DNA from: Fundidesulfovibrio magnetotacticus | GTDB lineage: Bacteria; Desulfobacterota; Desulfovibrionia; Desulfovibrionales; Desulfovibrionaceae | Assembly: GCF_013019105.1 (NCBI RefSeq) | Contig: NZ_BLTE01000013.1 | Coordinates: forward strand, 103,058 to 167,057 | Length of the DNA: 64,000 nucleotides | Direction: 5' to 3' | Shown: piece after piece, positions 8,605 to 16,581 of the stretch | Layout: each line of letters starts with the position of its first letter | Position numbering within the stretch: the first letter of the stretch is position 1 | The notes under the pieces: generated by a model | What the model was told of the DNA's origin: nothing | Seen by the model: only the letters and a program-made list of their open reading frames with translations | Database searches by the model: none | Program-made: the position numbers and the translations under genes

Positions 8605-9231
8605 ATGCCTCTGTGTTCGCACCGCGCCGATACGGGCCAGAAAAGCCGCAAAGGAAGCAAATCCGAGTTCGATCTGGGGTTCGATCGCATCCGGGAGGCC
8701 CTTGGCTTCAAGTCCCAGGTTCGTCTGGCCGAGGTGCTGGGCATCTGCCAGTCGAGCATCTCCGATGCGAGTCGGCGCGGAGTCATACCCGGCGAATGGG
8801 CGCTCAAGCTCTACCAGAAGCACAGGCTGAACCCCCTCTGGGTCTACGACGGCCTTCCGCCCGTGTTCCTGGGGCAGGCGGCCCTGGGCGCGGCGGACAC
8901 GGCCTTTGCGGGTTCCGCGTCGTTTCTGCTGAACTATCCCGATCGGTCGTTGGTCTATTTCCAGATGCGCGACGCCTCGATGGCCCCGGTGATCCCCAAA
9001 GACTCCTTCGTGGGCGTCGACACGCGCGTGCGGGGCGCGACGCCCGAAGGCCTCTACGGCGTGGATCTGCCGCTGGAGGGGCGCACCGTGCGCGCCGTGC
9101 GCTTCGCCCCCGACCAGCAGGGCGTGATGCTGCATGCCGAAGATGACCGTGTGCCCCCCCAACGCCTGTCTCTTCAGGAAGCGCAGGTGCGCCTTGTGGG
9201 GCGCGTTGTCTGGGTGATGTTCAGCACCTAG
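8605..9231 (+). CDS. CI-type transcriptional regulator, second paralogue
   Basis: This 208-residue protein has the same layout as the gene at 7672: a CI-type helix-turn-helix (residues about 25-75; RLAEVLGICQSSISDA) and an S24-like C-terminal domain. The serine position is kept (Ser125 in DASM), but the lysine position reads Arg163 (RTVRAV), so the Ser-Lys dyad is incomplete. ATG 8605 has AAGGAG at 8591-8596. It has its own promoter and stands apart from its paralogue. No phage structural genes are nearby, so these look like domesticated regulators. Whether they cross-regulate is unknown. Confidence 0.85.
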   Translation: MPLCSHRADTGQKSRKGSKSEFDLGFDRIREALGFKSQVRLAEVLGICQSSISDASRRGVIPGEWALKLYQKHRLNPLWVYDGLPPVFLGQAALGAADTAFAGSASFLLNYPDRSLVYFQMRDASMAPVIPKDSFVGVDTRVRGATPEGLYGVDLPLEGRTVRAVRFAPDQQGVMLHAEDDRVPPQRLSLQEAQVRLVGRVVWVMFST

Positions 9232-9650
9232 CGCGTCGTTGTCCGGCCTGGGGACGGCGGCAGCCGACCCGATGGCGCTGGAGGTTTCACCCCGGCGACG
9301 GCCGTCCTGGCGGACGCGATGGCGGGCGCGGAATGTCGGGGCCTCCGGGCCAGCCTCTCCGGCGGGTTCGCCCCTTCGGTCGCTTGTCGCGGCTTGTTGC
9401 GCACCCCGCCATGTCCCCGGGGCGAACGGCCTCGTGCCTCACACATTCCTCACTGCCAAACGTCGCATGTCCCCGGTCCATCTTCCGGGGCCGCGTCGGC
9501 GCGTTCGCCCGGGCCGGGCGGCCTTTGGCGCTGCAGTTCCCCCAGGCGGATCGCGGCCTGCACCGGTCGGCCCTGCCAAGCCTGCGCGCCGGGCGCGACA
9601 ACCGGACCGATTTCCGCTAGAATACCCTCCCGTCTTGCAAGGGAGGAATC
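9232..9650. other. Intergenic region before panB
   Basis: GC-rich, with no supportable gene: frames here lack family resemblance. The only recognisable elements are a promoter candidate at 9595-9623 and the panB ribosome site GGGAGG (9641-9646), which is complementary to CCTCCC at 9626-9631. Confidence 0.6.
9595..9623 (+). promoter_or_regulatory. Candidate panB promoter
   Basis: GCGACA (9595-9600), a 17-base spacer and TAGAAT (9618-9623). Transcription would begin near 9630, giving a leader of about 20 bases. Confidence 0.5.
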
Positions 9651-10502
9651 ATGCCGGACTCCAAGACCACCGTTCCCTCCGTGACCCGCTCCAAGGGCGA
9701 GCGCAAGCTTGTGGTGATCACCGCCTACGACGCGGGCCAGGCCGCCCTGGCCGAGGCCGCCGGAGCGGACATCCTGCTGGTGGGCGATTCCCTGGCCATG
9801 GTGGTGCTCGGGCATCCCGACACCCTGAGCGTGACCATGGACGAGATGCTCCACCACGTGAAGGCCGTGTCGCGCGGGGCTTCCAAAGCCCTGGTGGTGG
9901 CGGACATGCCCTTCATGTCCTACCAGGCCGACGTGGCCGAAGCCGTGCGAAACGCCGGGCGCATGCTCAAGGAAGGCAGGGCCCAGGCCGTGAAAGTGGA
10001 AGGCGGAGCGGAGATTGCCCCCCAGGTTCGCGCCATGACGGCCTCGGGCATCCCCGTGGTGGGCCACCTGGGGCTTACCCCCCAGCACGTGGCGGCTTTC
10101 GGGGGGTTCCGCGTGCAGGCCCGCACGGCGCGCGACGCCCGCAGGCTCCTGGACGACGCCCTGGCCGTGGCCCGGGCGGGAGCGTTCGCCCTCGTGCTGG
10201 AGTGCGTCCCCCGCGAGGTGGCCCGGATCGTGACTGGGCGCGTGGACGTGCCCACCATCGGCATCGGCGCGGGACCGGATTGCGACGGCCAGGTGCTCGT
10301 CTACCACGATCTCCTGGGCCTGGGAGGCGGCTTCTCCCCGCGCTTCGTCAAGCGCTACGACGACCTGGGCGCGCGCACGCGGGAAGCCCTTTCGCGGTTC
10401 GCCGCGGAGGTGCGCGACGGAACGTTCCCTGGGCCGGAACACGGCTTCGCCATGAACGAGGCCGAGTGGGAGCGCCTTGCCTCAGATCTGGAAGAATCCT
10501 GA
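9651..10502 (+). CDS. panB: 3-methyl-2-oxobutanoate hydroxymethyltransferase
   Basis: This 283-residue enzyme transfers a hydroxymethyl group from methylene-tetrahydrofolate to ketoisovalerate, the first step of pantothenate synthesis. Family signatures are VITAYDAGQAALAEAAGADILLVGDSLAMV at the start, VKVEGG and GIPVVGHLGLTPQ in the middle, the catalytic Glu in LVLECVP and IGIGAGPDCDGQVLV. GGGAGG lies five bases before the ATG. The 3' end overlaps the convergent DksA-like gene by about 20 bases. No panC or panD is adjacent. Its substrate comes from the pathway that begins with ilvB upstream. Confidence 0.96.
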   Translation: MPDSKTTVPSVTRSKGERKLVVITAYDAGQAALAEAAGADILLVGDSLAMVVLGHPDTLSVTMDEMLHHVKAVSRGASKALVVADMPFMSYQADVAEAVRNAGRMLKEGRAQAVKVEGGAEIAPQVRAMTASGIPVVGHLGLTPQHVAAFGGFRVQARTARDARRLLDDALAVARAGAFALVLECVPREVARIVTGRVDVPTIGIGAGPDCDGQVLVYHDLLGLGGGFSPRFVKRYDDLGARTREALSRFAAEVRDGTFPGPEHGFAMNEAEWERLASDLEES

Positions 10503-10868
10503 GGCGGCGTCGACGGACGGTCTCCGGTCTTCCTCCCGCAGGCCCTGGCAGTGCACGCAGAGAGTGGCCATGGGCTGGACAGCGAGTCTGGCCGGCGCGA
10601 TGTTCTCGCCGCAATCCTCGCAGATGCCGTACTCCCCGGCCTCGATGCGGGCCAGGGCTTCGCGGATGGCTTCCAGGGCCTGGCGGTCGCGTTCGCGCAT
10701 GAGCAGGGTGAAATTGCGGCCGGACTCCATGCTGGCGCGGTCCGCGATGTCAGGCGGAAGGCCTTCCGCGTTGGCCAGCGCGTCCACGGACGAGCGTAGC
10801 TTGTCGGTTGTGTGGGCCATCATGGCGTTGAGGGTGGCGGCATACGACTGGAGCATCTGGGCTGTCAT
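10482..10868 (-). CDS. dksA: DksA/TraR-family RNA polymerase-binding zinc-finger protein
   Basis: This 128-residue protein has an N-terminal coiled-coil region and a C4 zinc finger (CEDC, then CVHC 18 residues later) typical of DksA/TraR. Such proteins enter the RNA polymerase secondary channel and, with ppGpp, reset promoter activity. ATG 10868 was chosen because GGGAGGG lies just before it; an upstream extension would be unconserved. It is somewhat shorter than E. coli DksA, so assignment as the main DksA rather than a paralogue is tentative. Its 3' end overlaps panB tail to tail. Confidence 0.85.
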   Translation of the reverse strand: MTAQMLQSYAATLNAMMAHTTDKLRSSVDALANAEGLPPDIADRASMESGRNFTLLMRERDRQALEAIREALARIEAGEYGICEDCGENIAPARLAVQPMATLCVHCQGLREEDRRPSVDAASGFFQI

Positions 10869-11114
10869 GGTTTCCCTCCCGTTTGATGCGGTCGGCGCGG
10901 AGGGGCCGCGCCGGACTTCCTTGCCGTGTGCCGTATGCCCTGGCGGTGTTTCGCCGCTGTTTCGGGTGAGTGACAATGCCGGGACGCTCGGGGAATTCGC
11001 CTTCCGGTGGCCCGGCGGTCTTGATTTTTTCGGCTCGTCATTTCATGAGAAGGCGTCGGCGAAGTTCCCGGAGTTGCATGGGAGCTTCAATCCGCATCCG
11101 AGGTGGTATTTGGA

Positions 11115-12446
11115 ATGAACGTTAAAGTCTACGACGAGGATGTCCGGGAATTTATCCGGCAGCAGCGCGGCGTGTTTCTGGTTCTCTCGCATGATCCGCA
11201 TTTCAACAAAAACCTCCGCAGCACGCTGCTCAGGCATTTGCACGTCAAGGATGATTGCGTGTTCAACGTGGTCAATCAAGAGCAGCTGTACAAAGAACTG
11301 AGGCAGCTTACAGGCCAGAGCTACAGGGTCGTCTTTTTTGTAGAGCGCGAGATCAACGGAAAATTCTGCAACGATCTCGTTCAATTCATCAAGAATCAAT
11401 ATCCCGAGGTGCTCACCATCATCCTCACCAACGAGGTTGCCCGGGAGATCCTCATCTATCTGCATGAGATCGGCGCCAACAACGTGATCACAAAGCCCAT
11501 CTCAGCAGACATGCTCATCGAGAAGATCGCCTTCACCATCAAGCCGCGCGGACAACTGGGCGATCTCATCGATACAGGTAAGAAACTCAACGAAAACGGA
11601 AAGTTTGAAGAGGCGCGGGCCATTGCGGCCAAGATTCTCGAGATCAAGCCCGGCAGCCCTGCAGCCCTGCTGCTCCTGGGCGACGCCTACAAGGGGCAGG
11701 GCAGGATGGAGGAGGCCCTGGGCGCTTTCACCGAAGCCGCCAAAAACGGCAAGCTCTTCCTGGACCCCATCAAGAAGATCGCCGACCTCCACAAGGAGAC
11801 CGGCAACGTCAAGGAAGAAACGAAGTATCTCGAAAAACTCGATAAATTGTCGCCGCTCAACGTGGACCGCAAGATCGCCATCGGCGACAACTACATGGCC
11901 CTGGGAGAACGCGACAAGGCCGTTGGCATCTTCGACGACGCCATCAAGCTGGCCACCAAGGAGGCCATGGCCCAGGTGGGGCGCGTCACCCGCACCATCG
12001 CCGACCGCTGCATCGCCAGCGCCCCGGAACTCTCCGAGAAGTACCTGCGCCAATCCCTGGAAGCCAAGAAGGGCATGCTCGACAAGTCCGACATCGAAAC
12101 CTTCAACCGCCTGGGCATCACCCTGCGCAAGCAGGGCAAGTGGGACCACGCCGTGGAGGAATACCGCAAGGCGCTCAAGATTTCCCCCAACGACGCGGGC
12201 CTCTACTACAACATGGCCATGGCCCACGGCGAAGGACGCCAATTCCAGGACGCCTACAACTTCCTGGACAAGGCCCTGCGCATCAATCCCGATTTGTGGA
12301 GCGCCAACGAAACCGTCTGCTTCAACATCGCCATGATCTACTACCGCGCCGCCAAGAAGGAACAGGCCGCCGATTTCCTTCAGAAGGCGTTGTCCATCAA
12401 TCCCAATTTCGAACGGGCCAAGGCCATGCTCCGCGAAATGCAGTAA
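11115..12446 (+). CDS. TPR protein with degenerate response-regulator receiver domain
   Basis: This 443-residue protein starts with a receiver-like fold (residues about 18-145): VFLVLSHDP, then VVFFVEREING where the phosphoacceptor Asp would sit, then IILTNE and the conserved Lys in VITKPI. The Asp is not present, so it is a pseudo-receiver. The rest is a series of tetratricopeptide repeats (residues about 160-440) for protein contacts. Its partner is unknown. ATG 11115 is preceded by GAGGTGG. It is only 22 bases upstream of lgt and may be co-transcribed with it. Codon usage at the 5' end is AT-richer than in its neighbours. Confidence 0.85.
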   Translation: MNVKVYDEDVREFIRQQRGVFLVLSHDPHFNKNLRSTLLRHLHVKDDCVFNVVNQEQLYKELRQLTGQSYRVVFFVEREINGKFCNDLVQFIKNQYPEVLTIILTNEVAREILIYLHEIGANNVITKPISADMLIEKIAFTIKPRGQLGDLIDTGKKLNENGKFEEARAIAAKILEIKPGSPAALLLLGDAYKGQGRMEEALGAFTEAAKNGKLFLDPIKKIADLHKETGNVKEETKYLEKLDKLSPLNVDRKIAIGDNYMALGERDKAVGIFDDAIKLATKEAMAQVGRVTRTIADRCIASAPELSEKYLRQSLEAKKGMLDKSDIETFNRLGITLRKQGKWDHAVEEYRKALKISPNDAGLYYNMAMAHGEGRQFQDAYNFLDKALRINPDLWSANETVCFNIAMIYYRAAKKEQAADFLQKALSINPNFERAKAMLREMQ

Positions 12447-12468
12447 CCGCCCGCGCCTCGAGGAACAG

Positions 12469-13269
12469 ATGATCATCCATCCCGATTTTGACCCCGTGGC
12501 CCTGCGCCTGGGGCCTCTCCAGGTGCGCTGGTACGGCCTGATGTACCTCTTCGGCTTCGCCGTCGGCTGGCTGCTGGGGCGGCATCGGGCCGCGCGGCCC
12601 GGCTCCGGCTGGACCCCCCTCCTGGTGGACGACTACATCACCTGGTGCGTGCTGGGCCTCGTGCTCGGCGCGCGCCTGGGCTACGTGCTCTTCTACGACC
12701 TGCCCACCTACCTGGCCGACCCCCTGGCCGTGCTCCAGGTGTGGCACGGGGGCATGAGCTTCCACGGCGGCCTGCTGGGGCTGTGCGCGGTCACGTGGTT
12801 TTGGGGCCGCAAGCACGGCAAGGGCTTTCTGGACATCGCGGACTTCCTCTGCCCCCTGGCCCCGCCGGGGCTGCTGTTCGGGCGCATCGGCAACTTCGTC
12901 AATGGCGAGCTTTGGGGCGCGCCCACGGCGCTGCCCTGGGGCGTGGTGTTCCACGAGGCCAGGGCGGGCAGCCTGCCGCGCCACCCCTCCCAGCTCTATG
13001 AAGCCGGTCTGGAAGGCCTGGCGCTCTTCGTCATCCTATGGATCTACTCGTCGCGGCCCAGGGCGCGCGGGCGCGTCACGGGCCTCTTCCTGGCCCTCTA
13101 CGGGGCCTTCCGATTCCTGGTGGAGTTCGTGCGCGAACCCGATCCCCAACTGGGCTATCTGGCCTTCGGCTGGCTGACCATGGGCCAGATCCTCTGCCTG
13201 CCCATGCTGGCCGCCGGGGCCTGGCTGCTGCTGCGCGCCTTGCCGGGGGAGGCCGGCCGCACGCCCTGA
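12469..13269 (+). CDS. lgt: Prolipoprotein diacylglyceryl transferase
   Basis: This 266-residue inner-membrane enzyme attaches diacylglycerol to the lipobox cysteine of prolipoproteins. HGGMSFHGGLLG and the family signature GRIGNFVNGELWG are present, with about seven hydrophobic segments across the chain. The ATG has GAGGAA just upstream. Its substrates in this window probably include the lipoproteins at 37897 and 52257. It sits between a TPR gene and a HEPN-like gene, each separated by about 25 bases, so the three may form one transcript. Confidence 0.96.
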   Translation: MIIHPDFDPVALRLGPLQVRWYGLMYLFGFAVGWLLGRHRAARPGSGWTPLLVDDYITWCVLGLVLGARLGYVLFYDLPTYLADPLAVLQVWHGGMSFHGGLLGLCAVTWFWGRKHGKGFLDIADFLCPLAPPGLLFGRIGNFVNGELWGAPTALPWGVVFHEARAGSLPRHPSQLYEAGLEGLALFVILWIYSSRPRARGRVTGLFLALYGAFRFLVEFVREPDPQLGYLAFGWLTMGQILCLPMLAAGAWLLLRALPGEAGRTP

Positions 13270-13294
13270 GGCCCATACCCTGAAGGAGGCGCTT

Positions 13295-14200
13295 TTGAGC
13301 AACGCCTTCGCATGCTGCCCCGGTCCGGGACCGGACCTGCGCCTGGAGGACTGCGAGACCCAGCTTGAGATCATGGAGAGCTGGTTTCGCGGACACTTCG
13401 AGTACCCCTCGGCCCGCACCCCCTACGACCAGGACCAGGGCCGCCACCAGTGGATCTGGGGCGGTCCCTACAGGGCCTGCGACGTGCTGGCCGGACACTT
13501 CGGGGGGATTGTCCCCGACGATGCCATCCAGGACCTGGCCGCGCTCCTGGACGCCGAATGCCCCGAGTGGGCCCCGCGCTGGGACGCCGACGGGCTCGAC
13601 GCCTACCTGGCCCGGGATGTCTGTTCCATCGCGGACTGCCTCCCGGTATGCCTGGACGCCATCGACTCCGCGGCGGAACTCGCCCGGCAGGAGGCCGCAG
13701 CCGCCAGCCCGGCGCTTTGCCGCGCCCTCTACGTGCAGCTCATGGCCTCCCTGGAGACCTACCTGGCCGACGCCTTCCTGGGCATGGTCATGCGGCATAC
13801 GGAGCTTTTGCGCCGCTTCGTGGAGAACCATCCGCCGTTTCAGGCCGAAACCATGCGCCTTGCCGACGTGTTCGCGGAGTACGAATCCATCCGGGAGCGG
13901 GCCAGGACAGCCCTCTACGACATGGGCTGGCACAACGCGGAGCGCGTGCGCCTGCTTTACAGGAACGTTCTGGGCCTAGTGTTCCCCACGGAGCAGGCGG
14001 AGCTTCTGCGCGCCGTGCGCCGCCGCCACGACATCCTGCACCGGGGCGGCGCGGGCAAGGAAGGCGGATTGCCCGCCGTGGGGCCTGCCGAGGTGGCCGA
14101 GCTGGCCGGGCTGGTCCGGGGCCTGGCCCTCCATGTGGACGAGGGGCTCCAGCGCATCCACGGCCAACTCGCCCGTGGCGAGGGCCGCGCGCGCCTCTGA
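13295..14200 (+). CDS. Hypothetical protein with HEPN-like C-terminal domain
   Basis: This 301-residue protein belongs to no family I can name. The C-terminal half is helical and contains RRRHDILHRGG (Arg244 to His249), matching the R-x4-6-H active motif of HEPN ribonuclease domains, with an upstream helix QLMASLETYLADAF that fits the first HEPN helix. The N-terminal half is rich in acidic and aromatic residues and has several cysteines. The start is TTG 13295, supported by AAGGAGG at 13283-13289. No nucleotidyltransferase or antitoxin partner is adjacent; lgt lies just upstream. An RNase role is inference. Confidence 0.65.
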   Translation: MSNAFACCPGPGPDLRLEDCETQLEIMESWFRGHFEYPSARTPYDQDQGRHQWIWGGPYRACDVLAGHFGGIVPDDAIQDLAALLDAECPEWAPRWDADGLDAYLARDVCSIADCLPVCLDAIDSAAELARQEAAAASPALCRALYVQLMASLETYLADAFLGMVMRHTELLRRFVENHPPFQAETMRLADVFAEYESIRERARTALYDMGWHNAERVRLLYRNVLGLVFPTEQAELLRAVRRRHDILHRGGAGKEGGLPAVGPAEVAELAGLVRGLALHVDEGLQRIHGQLARGEGRARL

Positions 14201-14267
14201 AGGATCGTTTCCGTCCCGGAGTTGCGCTCGCCCGAAGCCGCGTCCTCCGCCGGGTTGCGTCTGCCGT

Positions 14268-14313
14268 GATCCTGACCCGCGTGACGTCAGGATCGGCCCG
14301 GGATGCGCGGGCC
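14268..14313. repeat. Inverted repeats between convergent genes
   Basis: GATCCTGAC (14268-14276) pairs with GTCAGGATC (14286-14294). A second GC-rich hairpin, GGCCCG with CGGGCC, follows to 14313. The position between convergent genes suggests transcription termination, but there is no T-run. Confidence 0.4.
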
Positions 14314-14349
14314 GCTTTACGCATCCCAGCGCCGCAAGGCCTGAAGGCG

Positions 14350-16461
14350 TTACCGGGGGGCGGCGTCCACCGTCTGAGCCGGGTCCTGGGCATGGTCGGC
14401 GTCATCCCGAAGCATGGCCAGGAGTCTGGCCGGGTCCTCCACCGGCGGCTCGCAGCGTCCACGGCGGCAGACGAAGGCCTGGGCTCGGCCCTCCGGCGCG
14501 TTCATCGCGGCCGTGTGCGGGGCCAGCCCTGCCAACAGGCCCCGGGGGTCCGCCTCCGGGCAGGCCAGGGCGACGAGGACGCCCGGCAGCCACGCGCCGC
14601 GCAGGGCCTCCAGCAGGGGACGCGCGTCCTTCCGGCTCCGCGCCGCCACCACCACTTCCGTGCCGGGGTGTTGCAGCAGGTCCAGGCCGCAGAGAAGCAT
14701 GGTGAACCCGGCGGGATATTCCTCCAGGGGCCGGCCCGCCGAGCGGGCCAGCGCCTCGGCGCGCTCCGTCAGGTCCGGCCGGGCGCACAGCCGCCCGAGA
14801 CGCTCCAGCACCAGCAGGGCCGCCGAGTTGCCCGAAGGGATGGCCGCATCGTAGTACTGCTTCTGGCGCGTGAGCGGCGTGCCCGCGTCGGCGGCGCTCA
14901 GGTGGAAGCCGCCGTCCGAGGGGTCCTGGAAGCGTTCGATCATGGCCTCGGCCAGCTCCAGGGCAGCCCGGAGGCGGCCGGGGTCGAAGTCCGTGAGGTA
15001 GAGTTCAATGAGGCCCCAGGCCAGGAAGGCGTGGTCGTCCAGGGTGGCGGGCACGGCGGCCTGGCCCTCGCGCCAGCGGTGCAGGAGCGCGCCGTCCGGG
15101 GCGCGCAGGTTCGCCAGCGCGAAGTCCGCCGCCCGCGCGGCCGCCAGGGCCATCTCCGGGGCGTCCAGGGCGCGCGACGCCTGGGCCAGGGCGGCGATCA
15201 TCAGCCCGTTCCAGTCGGTGAGCACCTTGTCGTCCTTGTGGGGGTGCACGCGCCGGTCCCTGGCCTCCAGCAGACGAAGGCGCAAGGCTTCGAGGCGCGC
15301 CGACTCCTTCTCGCCGGGGTCGCGTTCAAGGTGCGGGATGTTGCGCCCCGTGGCCTCGCCGGTGGCCTCCTCCAGGTAGTTGCCCCCGGGCGCGAACCCG
15401 AAGCGCTCCGCCCAGAAGGCGGCGTCCTCCACGCCCAGGGCGTCGCGGAGCTCCTCCTCGGTCCAGACGTAGTAGCGGCCTTCCTCGCCCTCGCTGTCCG
15501 CGTCTTCGGCGCAGAGGAAGCCTCCGTGATCCCCGGTGAGTTCGCGGGCAACGTAGTCGGCGATCTCGCGGGCGGCGCGCCCGAGGAGCGCGTCCCCGCA
15601 GGCCTGCCAGGCCTCGGTGCAGGCCATCAGGAGCATGGCCTGGTCGTAGAGCATCTTCTCGAAGTGGGGCAGGAGCCATCGCCTGTCGGTGGCGTAGCGG
15701 TGGAAGCCCAGGCCCACGTGGTCGAAGAGGCCGCCCAGGCGCATGGCGCGCAGGGTCTCCCGGGCCATGACCAGTGCCTGGGGGTCGACGGTGCGGGCGT
15801 GGCGACGCAGCAGGAAGACAAGCTGGTGGGGCGAGGGGAACTTGGGGGCCTGGCCGAAGCCTCCGTGCAGGGGGTCATAGCTTGCGGCCAGCTGCTCCCG
15901 GGCCTTTTCCTGCACGCCTTCGCCGGGCAGCGCGTCCGAGGGCCTGGCCTCGCTGCGTCCGGCCAGGGCGTCCCGCACGCCCATGGCGGCCTGGTGCACG
16001 TCGGCGCGCCTGGTCTTCCAGGCCTGGGCGATGGCAGGGAGCAGGTCCATGAGCCCCCTGCGGCCCAGGCGCGTGCGCTTGGGAATGTAGGTGGCGGCGA
16101 AGAAAGGGCGCAGTTCGTGGTCCACGAAGAGCGACAGGGGCCAGCCGCCGGAGCCGGTCATCATCTGGCAGGCGGCCATGTACACGGCGTCCAGGTCCGG
16201 GCGCTCCTCGCGGTCGATCTTCACGGGCACGGTGACGGCGTTGAGTAGCGCGGCGGCCTCCTCGTCCTCGAAGCATTCGCGCTCCATGACGTGGCACCAG
16301 TGGCAGGTGGAGTAGCCGATGGAGAGGAACAGGGGCAGGTCGCGCTCCCTGGCGGCGGCGAAGGCCTCCTCCCCCCAGGGGAACCAGTCCACGGGGTTGT
16401 GGGCGTGCTGGAGCAGGTAGGGACTTATTTCCCCGGCGAGACGGTTGGCGCGCGCGGCCAT
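14350..16461 (-). CDS. YyaL-type thioredoxin-domain protein (DUF255)
   Basis: This 703-residue protein matches the YyaL/SPATA20 family: an N-terminal thioredoxin-like domain with [14 protein letters not shown] (CxxC at Cys53 and Cys56), then a long (alpha/alpha) barrel of the N-acylglucosamine 2-epimerase type ([43 protein letters not shown]). The biochemical role is not settled; redox or sugar-modifying functions have been suggested for the fold. AGGAGG precedes the ATG. It runs opposite to the diguanylate cyclase at 16582. Length is normal for the family. Confidence 0.9.
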   Translation of the reverse strand: MAARANRLAGEISPYLLQHAHNPVDWFPWGEEAFAAARERDLPLFLSIGYSTCHWCHVMERECFEDEEAAALLNAVTVPVKIDREERPDLDAVYMAACQMMTGSGGWPLSLFVDHELRPFFAATYIPKRTRLGRRGLMDLLPAIAQAWKTRRADVHQAAMGVRDALAGRSEARPSDALPGEGVQEKAREQLAASYDPLHGGFGQAPKFPSPHQLVFLLRRHARTVDPQALVMARETLRAMRLGGLFDHVGLGFHRYATDRRWLLPHFEKMLYDQAMLLMACTEAWQACGDALLGRAAREIADYVARELTGDHGGFLCAEDADSEGEEGRYYVWTEEELRDALGVEDAAFWAERFGFAPGGNYLEEATGEATGRNIPHLERDPGEKESARLEALRLRLLEARDRRVHPHKDDKVLTDWNGLMIAALAQASRALDAPEMALAAARAADFALANLRAPDGALLHRWREGQAAVPATLDDHAFLAWGLIELYLTDFDPGRLRAALELAEAMIERFQDPSDGGFHLSAADAGTPLTRQKQYYDAAIPSGNSAALLVLERLGRLCARPDLTERAEALARSAGRPLEEYPAGFTMLLCGLDLLQHPGTEVVVAARSRKDARPLLEALRGAWLPGVLVALACPEADPRGLLAGLAPHTAAMNAPEGRAQAFVCRRGRCEPPVEDPARLLAMLRDDADHAQDPAQTVDAAPR

Positions 16462-16581
16462 GAAACCTCCTGAGGGGTTGTTTCGGCAGACTGGTGAGAC
16501 AAAAAGAAACAGAACTCTTCGTGTTTCTCTCCTGGTGGAGGAAACAGATCTACTGTAAGAATGACTTAAGGTTTAGGAAAG

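Noticed and set aside
13450..16248. 932-codon plus-strand frame across the HEPN-like and YyaL-type genes
   Set aside because: It covers two real genes and intergenic DNA in the wrong frame and is Arg/Gly/Pro-rich, as expected for a GC-rich shadow.
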